A stretch of 64,000 bases of DNA from Methylobacterium planeticum (GTDB lineage Bacteria; Pseudomonadota; Alphaproteobacteria; Rhizobiales; Beijerinckiaceae). The position numbers and the translations under genes were made by a program. The DNA lies in contig NZ_VZZJ01000016.1 in NCBI RefSeq assembly GCF_008806345.1, forward strand, positions 1 through 64,000, read 5' to 3'. Positions 25,755 to 37,210 of the stretch are shown here, piece by piece; position 1 is the stretch's first letter, and each line of letters begins with the position of its first letter. The notes beneath the pieces were generated by a model, which was not told the origin of the DNA, ran no database searches, and saw only the letters and a list, made by a program, of their open reading frames with translations.

Positions 25755-26821
25755 CAGAGGGCGAGGCGGCCCGTGAAGGTGACGGGCTCCGCGCCCCGCT
25801 CGGTGATCGACCCGAGCCGCACCGGCGCCTCGCCGGCCTGAACCAGGGCGGCGCTCACCGCCTCGGCCTTGTCGGGCGCGGCCACCACGACCATGCCGAC
25901 GCCGCAGTTGAAGGTGCGCAGCATCTCGGCCTCGGCGACGCCGCCCTCGCGCGACAGCCAGCCGAAGACCGGCGGGGGCCGCACCGCGTCGAGGTCGATC
26001 GCGATGCCGACGCCCTGCGGCAGGACCCGGGGGAGATTGTCGGGGAAGCCGCCGCCCGTGATGTGGGCGAGGGCCTTGATCCCGTCCGTGGCCCTGAGCG
26101 CCGCCAGGAGCGGCTTCACGTAGATCCGTGTCGGCTCCAGGAGCGCCTCGCCGAGGCTCCGCCCGGAGGCGAACGGGGCGGGCGCATCCCAGCCGAGACC
26201 GGTCTTCCGCACGATCCGGCGCACCAGCGAGAAGCCGTTCGAATGCACCCCCGAGGAGGGCAGGCCGAGCACGACGTCGCCCGGCGCGATGCCGTCGCGC
26301 GGCAGCAGCGTGCCGCGCTCGGCGGCGCCGACCGAGAAGCCCGCGAGGTCGTAATCCGCTCCGTCGTAGAGGCCCGGCATCTCGGCGGTCTCGCCCCCGA
26401 TCAGGGCGCAGCCGGCCCGGCGGCAGCCCTCGGCGATGCCCCGGACGATGTCGGCGCCGACGCCGGGCACGAGCTTGGCGGTCGCGAAGTAGTCGAGGAA
26501 GAACAGGGGCTCGGCGCCCTGGACGATGATGTCGTTCACGCACATCGCCACGAGGTCGATGCCGATCGTGTCGTGGCGCCCGGTCTCGATGGCGATCTTC
26601 ACCTTGGTGCCGACGCCGTCATTGGCCGCCACCAGGATCGGGTCCCGGAATCCCGCCGCCTTCAGGTCGAACAGGCCGCCGAACCCGCCGATCTCCGCAT
26701 CCGCCCCGGGGCGGCGCGTCGCCCGCACCATTGGCCTGATCGTCTCCACCATGGCGTTGCCGGCATCGATGTCGACGCCCGCCCCCGCGTAGGTCATGCC
26801 CTCTTTGCGCTCGGCGCTCAT
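25754..26821 (-). CDS. purM: phosphoribosylformylglycinamidine cyclo-ligase
   Basis: AIR synthetase, the ATP-dependent ring closure of FGAM. 355 residues with TYAGAGVDIDAGN, ANDGVGTKVKIA, DLVAMCVNDIIVQGAEPLFF, IGGETAEMPGLY, GLPSSGVHSNGFSLVR and HITGGGFPDNLPRVLP. The ATG at 26821 gives a normal N-terminus. First gene of purMN, divergent from a phosphatidyltransferase gene. Confidence 0.97.
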   Translation of the reverse strand: MSAERKEGMTYAGAGVDIDAGNAMVETIRPMVRATRRPGADAEIGGFGGLFDLKAAGFRDPILVAANDGVGTKVKIAIETGRHDTIGIDLVAMCVNDIIVQGAEPLFFLDYFATAKLVPGVGADIVRGIAEGCRRAGCALIGGETAEMPGLYDGADYDLAGFSVGAAERGTLLPRDGIAPGDVVLGLPSSGVHSNGFSLVRRIVRKTGLGWDAPAPFASGRSLGEALLEPTRIYVKPLLAALRATDGIKALAHITGGGFPDNLPRVLPQGVGIAIDLDAVRPPPVFGWLSREGGVAEAEMLRTFNCGVGMVVVAAPDKAEAVSAALVQAGEAPVRLGSITERGAEPVTFTGRLAL

Positions 26822-27019
26822 ACCCGCTGTCCCCGTCGCTCGCTGCCGCGACCTCGCGGTTCCTCTATAGCCTTGCGTCCGCGAGGGCGAGTCGCCCGCC
26901 GCGGGGAATTCGGCGCGGGGGCGATGCCGCCCGGCGCCTTCGATGCCATCATGCGCCCGGCGCGGGACGGGCATCGCCCGGACCCGCGCGCGGAGGACGC
27001 GCTGCGACCGGCGACAGCC

Positions 27020-27565
27020 ATGACCATCCCGAACCTGATCACGATCGGCCGCATCGTCCTCGTCCCCGTCATCGTCGCGCTGATCGGGCAGGGGGCGTGG
27101 GCCCTCGCCTTCGCGGGGTTCGTGGTCGCGGGCCTCTCGGACGCCCTCGACGGCTTCATCGCCAAGCGCTTCGCCATGCGCAGCGAACTCGGCGCCGTCC
27201 TCGATCCCCTCGCCGACAAGGCGCTCCTCGTCTCGGTCTATGTGGCCCTCGCCGTGCAGGGCGCGATCCCGGGCTGGCTCGCCATCGCGGTGGTGGCGCG
27301 CGATCTGATGGTGATCGCCGCGATCCTCGTCGCCTGGCTGATGAGCCGCCCCCTCGCGATCCGGCCGCTCGCCCTCGGCAAGCTCAACACCGGCGTGCAG
27401 ATCGCCTTCGCGGCGCTCGCCCTCGGGTCCCGGGCCGCGGAGCTGAGCCTCGGCGGGCTCGAGACCGCCGCGTCGGCGGGCGTCGCGGCGCTGACCGCGC
27501 TCACGGCGGCGCTTTACCTCAGGCTCTGGCTGCAGCACATGGGGTCCGGGCCGGCGCGGCCTTGA
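27020..27565 (+). CDS. CDP-alcohol phosphatidyltransferase (PgsA family)
   Basis: Membrane enzyme of phospholipid head-group synthesis, 181 residues. It opens with TIPNLITIGRIVLVPVIVAL and holds the CDP-alcohol motif as DALDGFIAKRF...GAVLDPLADK, with the catalytic Asp residues present but Lys where the usual motif has Arg (DGxxAR). Five to six hydrophobic helices are visible. It could be a second phosphatidylglycerophosphate synthase. It begins the series leading to an AI-2E permease, hdaA and ppk, an order I recall as common in alphaproteobacteria. Confidence 0.85.
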   Translation: MTIPNLITIGRIVLVPVIVALIGQGAWALAFAGFVVAGLSDALDGFIAKRFAMRSELGAVLDPLADKALLVSVYVALAVQGAIPGWLAIAVVARDLMVIAAILVAWLMSRPLAIRPLALGKLNTGVQIAFAALALGSRAAELSLGGLETAASAGVAALTALTAALYLRLWLQHMGSGPARP

Positions 27566-27621
27566 TCGGGGGCATGACCGCGCCCACCCTCTCGTGCCGG
27601 CAGGGGCAGAAGGACGAGTCG

Positions 27622-28713
27622 ATGCGCGCCAGGGCGGTGATCGGGCTGACGGCGCTCGCGGTGCTGATCGTCCTCCTCTACATGCTGCGCGACGTTCTGC
27701 TGCCCTTCGTGGCCGGCATCGCGCTCGCCTACCTCCTCGATCCGCTCGCCGACCGGCTCGAGCGCCTCGGCCTCGGGCGGCTCGCCGCGAGCCTGATGAT
27801 CCTCGCGCTCTTCGTCGTCGCCCTCGTGGTGACGCTGCTGATCGTGGTGCCGCTCGCGGCCAGTCAGATCGCGGCCCTCGTCACGAGCCTGCCCGCGATG
27901 GTCTCGCGGCTCCAGGGCATCCTGGCCGAGCGGGCGGGGCCGCTCCTGCAGAAGGTCGGCGGCGCCGACGTGCTGAACGAGCTGCAAGCCTCGGTCGGGA
28001 CGCTCGCGGCGCAGGGGGGCGCCTGGCTCCTCGCCTTCCTCAAATCGATCTGGTCGGGCAGCCAGGCGCTGATCTCGATCGTCTCCCTCCTCGTCGTCAC
28101 CCCGGTCGTCGCCTTCTACATCCTCCTCGACTGGGACCGGATGATGGGCAAGATCGACGGCTGGGTCCCGCCCCGGCACAGGGCCACGGTCCGGAGCCTC
28201 GGCCGCGAGATCGACGGCGCCATCACGGGCTTCGTGCGCGGGCAAACCCTGGTCTGCGTCATCCTCGGCACCTTCTACGCCGTCGGCCTCTGGCTCGTCG
28301 GGCTGAATTTCGGGGTGCTGATCGGGCTGATCGCGGGCTTCCTCACCTTCATCCCCTATGTCGGCACGCTGACGGGGTTCCTGCTCTCGGTGGGGGTGGC
28401 CCTGGTGCAGTTCTGGGCGGGCTCCGACTGGCTGCATCTCGGCCTCACCATCGGGGTCTTCCTCGTCGGGCAGTTCCTCGAGGGCAACATCATCTCGCCC
28501 AAGCTCGTCGGCGAATCCGTCGGCCTGCACCCGGTCTGGCTGATGTTCGCGCTCCTCGCCTTCGGCTCGCTGTTCGGCTTCCTCGGCCTGCTGCTGGCGG
28601 TGCCGGTGGCGGCCTCGATCGGCGTGATCGTGCGCTTCGCCCTGCGCCGCTACCTGCAGAGCCAGCTCTACCACGCCGACGAGCCGGTGCTGCTGCCGCG
28701 GCGCGAGCCCTGA
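27622..28713 (+). CDS. AI-2E family (PerM) membrane permease
   Basis: 363 residues with paired N-terminal helices (RARAVIGLTALAVLIVLLYMLRDVLLPFVAGIALAYLLDPL is the start of the domain), a soluble helical insert, and a C-terminal helix bundle with GFLTFIPYVGTLTGFLLS and NIISPKLVGESVGLHPVW, typical of the DUF20/AI-2E exporter-like family. Substrate unknown. The ATG at 27622 follows AAGGACGAG; an ATG 48 nt upstream at 27574 is an alternative. It is followed by an 11-bp tandem repeat and hdaA. Confidence 0.88.
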   Translation: MRARAVIGLTALAVLIVLLYMLRDVLLPFVAGIALAYLLDPLADRLERLGLGRLAASLMILALFVVALVVTLLIVVPLAASQIAALVTSLPAMVSRLQGILAERAGPLLQKVGGADVLNELQASVGTLAAQGGAWLLAFLKSIWSGSQALISIVSLLVVTPVVAFYILLDWDRMMGKIDGWVPPRHRATVRSLGREIDGAITGFVRGQTLVCVILGTFYAVGLWLVGLNFGVLIGLIAGFLTFIPYVGTLTGFLLSVGVALVQFWAGSDWLHLGLTIGVFLVGQFLEGNIISPKLVGESVGLHPVWLMFALLAFGSLFGFLGLLLAVPVAASIGVIVRFALRRYLQSQLYHADEPVLLPRREP

Positions 28714-28725
28714 GCGCCGGGCCCG

Positions 28726-28747
28726 CCCGCACCCCGCCCGCACCCCG
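28726..28747. repeat. 11-bp tandem repeat between the AI-2E permease and hdaA
   Basis: CCCGCACCCCG stands twice in a row and is followed by the first bases of a third copy. It lies in the short gap 12 bp after the permease stop. Confidence 0.75.
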
Positions 28748-28788
28748 CCCTTGAACCGGTCCGCCCCGAGGGCCAGACTGCGAGCCGC

Positions 28789-29520
28789 ATGCGCGAGAAC
28801 GCTCCCCCCAAACAGCTCGCCTTCGACCTGCCGCTCGATCCGCGCTTCGGCCGGGAGGATTTCCTGGTCGGCCCGGCGAACGAGGCGGCCTACGGCCTGA
28901 TCGAATCCTGGCCGGACTGGCCCGACACCGTGCTGGTGCTGACCGGCCCCCCCGGCAGCGGCAAGAGCCACCTCGCCTCGATCTGGGCGACACGAGCCCA
29001 TGCCTGGACGGTGTCGGCGGCCGAGATCGCCGGGAGCGCGGTCACGCACCTGATCTCGAACGGCGCCCTCGTGATCGAGGATGTGGACCGGGCCGGGAAC
29101 CGGGACGAGGCGGCGCTGTTCCACCTGCTCAACCTCGCCCGCGAGCGCCGGTGCCCCGTGCTGCTGACCAGCGCGCAGGGGGTCGACGCGCTCGGCCTCG
29201 CCACCCCCGACCTCCGCTCGCGCCTGCGCCTCGCCCCCGGCGCCGCGATCCTGCCTCCGGACGACGCCCTGTTGCGGGCCGTGATCGTCAAGCTCTTCGT
29301 CGATCGCCAGCTCGTGGTGGATCTCAGCGTGGTCGAGGCCCTGGCCCTGCGCATCGACCGGTCCCTCGCCCGGGCCCGCGAGGTGGTGGCCGAGCTCGAT
29401 CGCGACGCCCTCGGCCGCGGCCGGCGGATCACCCGGCCCCTCGCCCTCGCGGTGCTGGAGCGGCTGGGGATGACGGAGCCCGACGAGGAGGGGGACCCGG
29501 AGGACGAGGCCGGCGCCTGA
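28789..29520 (+). CDS. hdaA: HdaA-type regulator of DnaA
   Basis: AAA+ protein related to the DnaA ATPase domain that stimulates hydrolysis of DnaA-ATP and so limits re-initiation. 243 residues: a N-terminal clamp-binding type start (KQLAFDLPLDP, like the beta-clamp motif QLxLxF), Walker A GPPGSGKS at 53-60, Walker B ALVIEDVD, and sensor region SRLRLAPGAAI. It lacks the DnaA DNA-binding domain IV. Position between the AI-2E permease and ppk is typical for alphaproteobacteria. Confidence 0.88.
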   Translation: MRENAPPKQLAFDLPLDPRFGREDFLVGPANEAAYGLIESWPDWPDTVLVLTGPPGSGKSHLASIWATRAHAWTVSAAEIAGSAVTHLISNGALVIEDVDRAGNRDEAALFHLLNLARERRCPVLLTSAQGVDALGLATPDLRSRLRLAPGAAILPPDDALLRAVIVKLFVDRQLVVDLSVVEALALRIDRSLARAREVVAELDRDALGRGRRITRPLALAVLERLGMTEPDEEGDPEDEAGA

Positions 29521-29600
29521 GGGCCGGACCGTCACCGAACTGTCAAATTCACCGGGGCGCCCCGTGCTAGGGGAGCCCGCTCTGAGGACCGGGAGGAGGA

Positions 29601-32105
29601 ATGGCGTTGCCGGAGATGGAGCCGAACGGGTTCGACGGGGAGCCGGACGCGCGCGAGGCCGAGGCGGCCCCCGGCGGCGAGGCGGATGACGGGCAGGGAT
29701 CCTCCGCCCGCCCGGCGGCCAAGCGTCCGCCCGCCCAGGCCTCCGCGAGCCGGACGGCCGCGGTTCGGCGCCTGCCCGCGGGCGTGCGCGGCGCGCGGAC
29801 CGCGACGAAGCCCGCCCCGGCACCGGCCGGCGAGGCGCCCGCTCCGGAGCCCGACGCGGCCGGCGGCGACGAATGGCCCGCGAGCGCCGAGTTCACGGAT
29901 GCCCGCGCCGAGACGGAGGCCGCGGCCTCGGAGGACGGCAGCGTCCGCGAGACGGTCCTGGAAGCCGGCCGCACCCTGCGCCACTCGCCCGAGCGCTTCG
30001 TGAACCGGGAGCTGTCCTGGCTTCAGTTCAACCGCCGGGTGCTGGAGGAGGCGTCCAACACCGGGCACCCGCTCCTGGAGCAGCTGCGCTTCCTCTCGAT
30101 CTCGGCCAACAACCTCGACGAGTTCTTCATGGTGCGCGTCGCCGGCCTGCACGATCAGGTCCGCGCCGGCCTGACGCTGCCCTCGCAGGACGGCCTGACG
30201 CCCTCCGAGCAGCTCGCCCGCATCGGCCACGAGGTCTCGCGCCTCGCCCAGGACCAGCAGGCGCGCTGGCGCGAGCTGAAGACCGACCTGCACGGGGTCG
30301 ACATCGACTTCGTGGATCCGGGCGAGCTCCTGCCCGAGCACGGGACCTGGCTGGAGGATTACTTCCTCAGCCACGTCTTCCCGGTGCTGACGCCCCTCGC
30401 CATCGATCCGGCGCACCCGTTCCCGTTCATCCCGAACCTCGGCTCGACCATCGCCCTGATGCTGGTGCGCCCGCGCGACGGGCGCGTCCTGCGGGCGCTC
30501 ATCCGCCTGCCCGCGGTCCTCGACCGCTTCGTGCGGCTGCCCGACCTCCAAAACGATCCGGTCGCGCGCTTCATCTCGATCGAGCAGGTGATCGTGATGT
30601 TCACCGGGCGCCTCTTCCCCGGCTACCTCGTGCGCGGCCAGGGCGCCTTCCGGGTCATCCGCGATTCCGACCTCGAGATCGAGGAGGAGGCCGAGGACCT
30701 CGTCCTGCACTTCGAGACGGCCCTGAAGCAGCGCCGCCGCGGCATCGTGATCCGCCTCGAGGTCGAGGCCGGGATGCCGGAGGACCTGCGCGCCTTCGTG
30801 GCCGACGAGCTCGAGATCTCGCCCGAGGCGGTCTTCCTCGTCGAGGGCGTGCTGGCCCTCAACGAATTGTCCCAGATCGTCGGGATCGACCGGCCGGACC
30901 TCAAGTTCAAGCCCTACAACCCGCGCTTCCCCGAGCGCATCCGCGAGAGCGGCGGCGACGTCTTCGCGGCGATCCGCCAGAAGGACTTCACCGTCCACCA
31001 CCCCTACGAATCCTTCGATTCGGTGGTGCAGTTCCTCAGCCAGGCCGCCCGCGATCCGAACGTGGTGGCGATCAAGCAGACGCTCTACCGCACCTCCTCG
31101 AACTCGCCGATCGTGGCCGCGCTCGCGGAGGCGGCCGAGGCCGGCAAGTCGGTGACGGCGCTCGTCGAGCTCAAGGCCCGCTTCGACGAGGAGGCCAATA
31201 TCCGCTGGGCGCGCAACCTCGAGAAGGCGGGGGCGCAGGTGGTGTTCGGCTTCGTCGAGCTGAAGACGCACGCCAAGCTGTCGATGGTGGTGCGCCGCGA
31301 GGGCGACCGGCTCGTCACCTACTGCCACGTCGGCACCGGAAACTACCACCCGATCACGGCGCGCATCTACACCGACCTGTCCTTCTTCACGGCCGATCCC
31401 GTCATCGCCCGGGACGTCTCGCGCATCTTCAACTTCATCACGGGCTATGCCGAGCCGGCCCAGCTCGAGCGCATGGCGGTCTCGCCCTTGACCCTGAAGC
31501 TGCGCCTCCTCGAGAACATCGAGGCGGAGGTCGCGCACGCCAAGGCGGGGCGGCCAGCCGCGATCTGGATCAAGTGCAACTCCCTGGTCGACCCGCAGAT
31601 CATCGACGCGCTCTACGACGCCTCCTGCGCGGGGGTGCAGATCGACTGCGTGGTGCGGGGCATCTGCTGCCTGCGCCCCGGCATCCCGGGCCTGTCGGAG
31701 ACGATCCGGGTCAAGTCGATCGTCGGCCGCTTCCTCGAGCACGGGCGCATCTACGCCTTCGGCAACGGCGTCGGGCTGCCGCACCCCAAGGCCACGGTCT
31801 ACATCTCGTCGGCCGACCTGATGCAGCGCAACCTCGACCGGCGGGTGGAGGCGCTCCTGCCGATCACGAACCCGACTGTGCATCAGCAGGTCCTCGACCA
31901 GATCATGCTGGCGAACCTCCTCGACAACCGCCAAAGCTGGCGTGTACTGGCATCGGGCGCCAGCGAGCGCATCCAGCCGGCGGAGGGCGAGGAGCCGTTC
32001 AACGCGCACAAGTACTTCATGACGAATCCGAGCCTGTCCGGGCGCGGCAAGTCGTCGAAGAAATCGAGTCCCCGCGCGCTCAGCCGTCGGGCGCAGCGCG
32101 CCTGA
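29601..32105 (+). CDS. ppk: polyphosphate kinase 1
   Basis: Makes polyphosphate reversibly from ATP. Of 834 residues, about the first 125 are an acidic, Ala/Pro-rich, low-complexity extension; the PPK core starts at RFVNRELSWLQFNRRVLEEA. Further motifs are HHPYESFDSVVQFL, IKQTLYRTSSNSPIV, the catalytic His557 in LKTHAKLSMVVRREG, GTGNYHP, and SSADLMQRNLDRRVE. Typical PPK1 proteins have about 690-740 residues. ppx follows in the same direction, a common synthesis/breakdown pair. Confidence 0.95.
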   Translation: MALPEMEPNGFDGEPDAREAEAAPGGEADDGQGSSARPAAKRPPAQASASRTAAVRRLPAGVRGARTATKPAPAPAGEAPAPEPDAAGGDEWPASAEFTDARAETEAAASEDGSVRETVLEAGRTLRHSPERFVNRELSWLQFNRRVLEEASNTGHPLLEQLRFLSISANNLDEFFMVRVAGLHDQVRAGLTLPSQDGLTPSEQLARIGHEVSRLAQDQQARWRELKTDLHGVDIDFVDPGELLPEHGTWLEDYFLSHVFPVLTPLAIDPAHPFPFIPNLGSTIALMLVRPRDGRVLRALIRLPAVLDRFVRLPDLQNDPVARFISIEQVIVMFTGRLFPGYLVRGQGAFRVIRDSDLEIEEEAEDLVLHFETALKQRRRGIVIRLEVEAGMPEDLRAFVADELEISPEAVFLVEGVLALNELSQIVGIDRPDLKFKPYNPRFPERIRESGGDVFAAIRQKDFTVHHPYESFDSVVQFLSQAARDPNVVAIKQTLYRTSSNSPIVAALAEAAEAGKSVTALVELKARFDEEANIRWARNLEKAGAQVVFGFVELKTHAKLSMVVRREGDRLVTYCHVGTGNYHPITARIYTDLSFFTADPVIARDVSRIFNFITGYAEPAQLERMAVSPLTLKLRLLENIEAEVAHAKAGRPAAIWIKCNSLVDPQIIDALYDASCAGVQIDCVVRGICCLRPGIPGLSETIRVKSIVGRFLEHGRIYAFGNGVGLPHPKATVYISSADLMQRNLDRRVEALLPITNPTVHQQVLDQIMLANLLDNRQSWRVLASGASERIQPAEGEEPFNAHKYFMTNPSLSGRGKSSKKSSPRALSRRAQRA

Positions 32106-32301
32106 TCCCGCCGGTCGCGGCCGGATCGACCGGTCGGGCGACGGAACGGATGGGCCCAGCGGGGCGCACCCGAGCGAAGCCGAGCCCGACTCGTCCCGCG
32201 GGACGGCCGGGCTCCGTAACGAGGGAAACCGTGCCTTGGGGCCCCAACGCGCCAACCTGACGCTCGCCTATTCCACCGAACCCGACCCCCGCGAGGCGCC
32301 G

Positions 32302-33777
32302 ATGCCCGTCGCCATCATCGACATCGGCTCGAACTCGGTGCGCCTCGTCGCCTATGACGGGCTGACCCGCGCGCCGACGCCCCTCTACAACGAGAAGGTC
32401 CTGTGCGGCCTCGGCCGCAACGTGCTGACGACGGGCCGCCTCAACGAGGAGGCGGTGCGGCGCGCCCTCGCGGCCCTCGGGCGCTTCCGCGTGCTCTGCC
32501 AGACCATGCGCGTCGCGCGCCTCTTCGTCCTCGCCACCGCGGCCGCCCGCGATGCCGAGAACGGCCCCGCCTTCCTGGCGGCCGCGGAGGCGGCCTGCGG
32601 CCAGCCGATCGAGCTGCTCTCGGGCCGGCGCGAGGCCGAGCTCTCGGCCCTCGGGGTGGTCTCGGGCTTCCACGCCCCGGACGGGGTGGTGGGCGACCTC
32701 GGCGGCGGCTCCCTCGAACTCGTCGACGTGCGCGGGGCCGTTGTGGGGCAGGGGGTGACGATGCCGCTGGGCGGGCTCGCCCTGCAGGACCTCTCGGGCG
32801 GCTCCCTGAAGAAGGCGACGAAGCTCGTGCGCGAGCACCTGAAGAAGGCCGCGCCCCAGCTCGAGACCCTGCGGGGCCGCAGCTTCTACGCCGTCGGCGG
32901 CACCTGGCGGGCCCTGGCGCGCCTGCACCAGGCGGCCCGCGGTTACCCGGTCCACGTGATGCACGGCTACAGCGTCGAGCCCTCGGACGAGCTGAACTTC
33001 CTCGAAGTCGTCGAGCAGGTCGACGCCGCCCTGCTGCAGGACGTCGAGACGATCTCCGAGGCGCGCCGGCCGCTGCTCGCCTACGGGGCGGTGGTGCTGG
33101 AGGAGATCATCCGGGTCGGCCGGCCCCGCGAGGTCGCGATCTCGGCGAGCGGCGTGCGCGAGGGCCTGCTCTACGAGCAGCTCGACCGCGACACCCGCGC
33201 CCTCGATCCGCTCCTCGCCGCGGCGGCCGAGCTGAACCGCCTGCGGGCCCGGGCGCCCGGCCACGCCGAGGAGCTCCTCACCTGGACCGACCGCTTCATC
33301 GCCTCCCTCGGCGGGCCGGAGACCGCGGACGAGCGGCGCCTGCGCCATGCCGCCTGCCTCCTGTCGGATATCGGCTGGCGGGCGCATCCCGATTACCGGG
33401 GCGAGCAGAGCATCAACATCATCACCAACGCCGCCTTCGTCGGCGTCGACCATCCGGGCCGGGCGTACCTCGCCCTCGCGGTGTATTTCCGGCACGAGGG
33501 GGTGGCCCCCGAGAAGGCGAGCCCCACGCTCCGGGGGCTTTCCGGCCCGCGCCTATTCGAGCGGGCGCGGCTGATCGGCGGCCTCCTGCGCGTCGCCTTC
33601 CCGACCACCGCCGGAATGAGCGGCGCCCTCGAGCGGATGCCCCTCACCGTCGAGGACGGCAAGGTGGTGCTGCGCCTCGCCCCCGAATGGGCGCCCCTCG
33701 CGGGCGACCGCCTGCTCAACCGCGTCCGCGGCCTCGGCCGGATCATCGGCCTCGACGGGCGGGTCGAGATCGGCTGA
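32302..33777 (+). CDS. ppx: exopolyphosphatase (Ppx/GppA)
   Basis: Degrades polyphosphate or pppGpp. The 491 residues hold the ASKHA phosphatase signatures IIDIGSNSVRLVAYDG (about 5-20) and GDLGGGSLELVDV, then ISASGVREGLLYEQL and a C-terminal HD-like helical domain (DERRLRHAACLLSDIGWRAHP). ATG at 32302 was chosen; a TTG start upstream has poorer context. It follows ppk by 0.2 kb and faces maeB across a shared terminator. Confidence 0.93.
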   Translation: MPVAIIDIGSNSVRLVAYDGLTRAPTPLYNEKVLCGLGRNVLTTGRLNEEAVRRALAALGRFRVLCQTMRVARLFVLATAAARDAENGPAFLAAAEAACGQPIELLSGRREAELSALGVVSGFHAPDGVVGDLGGGSLELVDVRGAVVGQGVTMPLGGLALQDLSGGSLKKATKLVREHLKKAAPQLETLRGRSFYAVGGTWRALARLHQAARGYPVHVMHGYSVEPSDELNFLEVVEQVDAALLQDVETISEARRPLLAYGAVVLEEIIRVGRPREVAISASGVREGLLYEQLDRDTRALDPLLAAAAELNRLRARAPGHAEELLTWTDRFIASLGGPETADERRLRHAACLLSDIGWRAHPDYRGEQSINIITNAAFVGVDHPGRAYLALAVYFRHEGVAPEKASPTLRGLSGPRLFERARLIGGLLRVAFPTTAGMSGALERMPLTVEDGKVVLRLAPEWAPLAGDRLLNRVRGLGRIIGLDGRVEIG

Positions 33778-33808
33778 AGCGGTCCCGCAAGGGCGGCACG
33801 AAACACGA

Positions 33809-33838
33809 AGGCCCCCGGACCGCAGGATCCGGGGGCCT
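33809..33838. terminator. bidirectional terminator between ppx and maeB
   Basis: A perfect 11-bp stem AGGCCCCCGGA / TCCGGGGGCCT around an 8-nt loop sits between the convergent ppx and malic enzyme genes. T-rich bases follow on the minus side (TTCGTGTTT). Confidence 0.8.
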
Positions 33839-33869
33839 CGTTCGTCGCGGGCCGCGCCCGATCAATCCC

Positions 33870-36203
<2,334 letters not shown>

Positions 36204-36260
36204 GGCCCTCTCTCCCTCCAACGAACGCTTTCTCGAAGCGGCGGCTCGGTCCCGCCCCCT

Positions 36261-36896
36261 GTGGAGACGGTCCGCTTGAAGGCTCTGTTGCACCGCTTGC
36301 GGAACGGGCGCAACCCGCACAACGAGACCCGGATTCACCTCGCGCAGCTCGCGCGCAGGCATGGTTTCCTCATCGGTGCCTATTCTTACGGGCGCCCCAA
36401 GGTGCGGTTCCCGGAATCGGGCCGTACGCTGACGATCGGCAGATATTGTTCCATCGCGGACAAGGTCGAGATCCTGCTCGGCGGCGACCACCGGCTCGAC
36501 TGGGTCTCGACCTACCCGTTCGCGGCGATGCGCGGCCTCTGGCCGGATGCCGACGCGCCGGCCGCCTACCACGCCTCGCGGGGCGACGTGCGGATCGGCA
36601 ACGACGTCTGGCTCGGCTCCGGCTGCATGATCCTGTCGGGCGTCACGATCGGGGACGGGGCGGTCGTCGCCGCGCGCGCCGTCGTGACCCGGGACGTCCC
36701 GCCCTACGCGGTGGTGGCGGGCAATCCGGCCCGGCCCGTGCGCCGCCGCTTCGACCCGGAGACGGTGGCGGCCCTGGTGGCGAGCGCCTGGTGGGACCGG
36801 CCGCACGCGGAGGTGACGCGCCTCGTGCCGCTCCTCCAGAGCGGGCGCACCGCCGAGCTCCTCGCCGCCCTGGGCGACGTTGCGAAGACCGGCTGA
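36261..36896 (+). CDS. CatB-like hexapeptide-repeat acetyltransferase
   Basis: About 211 residues with a left-handed beta-helix: GRYCSIADKVEILLGGDHRLDWVSTYPF, then IGNDVWLGSGCMILSGVTIGDGAVVAARAVVTRDVPPYAVVAGNPAR, the xenobiotic/CatB acetyltransferase signature. Such enzymes acetylate sugars of surface polymers or antibiotics. The start is probably GTG at 36261 (no in-frame ATG before the repeats). It lies divergent from maeB and upstream of surface-modification genes, which favours a polysaccharide substrate. Confidence 0.85.
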   Translation: METVRLKALLHRLRNGRNPHNETRIHLAQLARRHGFLIGAYSYGRPKVRFPESGRTLTIGRYCSIADKVEILLGGDHRLDWVSTYPFAAMRGLWPDADAPAAYHASRGDVRIGNDVWLGSGCMILSGVTIGDGAVVAARAVVTRDVPPYAVVAGNPARPVRRRFDPETVAALVASAWWDRPHAEVTRLVPLLQSGRTAELLAALGDVAKTG

Positions 36897-36940
36897 ATCC
36901 CGTACCCGCAGCCGACCCAGATCCGACCAAGGCCCCGACG

Positions 36941-37210
36941 ATGTCCGAGACCCCGCCCGACCGCCTCGCGGTCAACCCGAACAGCCCGTACTACGACGAG
37001 AAGGCGCTGGAGCGCGGCGTCGGCGTGCGCTTCAAGGGCGCCGAGAAGACCAACGTCGAGGAATACTGCGTCAGCGAGGGCTGGGTCCGCCTCAGCGCCG
37101 GCAAGACCCTCGACCGCGCCGGCAACCCCATGACGGTGAAGCTGAAGGGCCCGGTCGAGCCCTATTTTCGCGATGAGGCGCCGGAGGGCCCGGCCTCGCC
37201 CGAGGCTTGA
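36941..37210 (+). CDS. DUF3297 family protein
   Basis: 89 residues; VNPNSPYYDEKALERGVGVRFKG and EEYCVSEGWVRLSAGKTLDRAGNPM follow the DUF3297 pattern closely. Small cytoplasmic protein of unknown function, widespread in Proteobacteria. The last codons (ASPEA) come from the first of three tandem 18-bp repeats, and the gene's 3' end overlaps the end of the convergent downstream gene by 49 bp. Confidence 0.85.
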   Translation: MSETPPDRLAVNPNSPYYDEKALERGVGVRFKGAEKTNVEEYCVSEGWVRLSAGKTLDRAGNPMTVKLKGPVEPYFRDEAPEGPASPEA

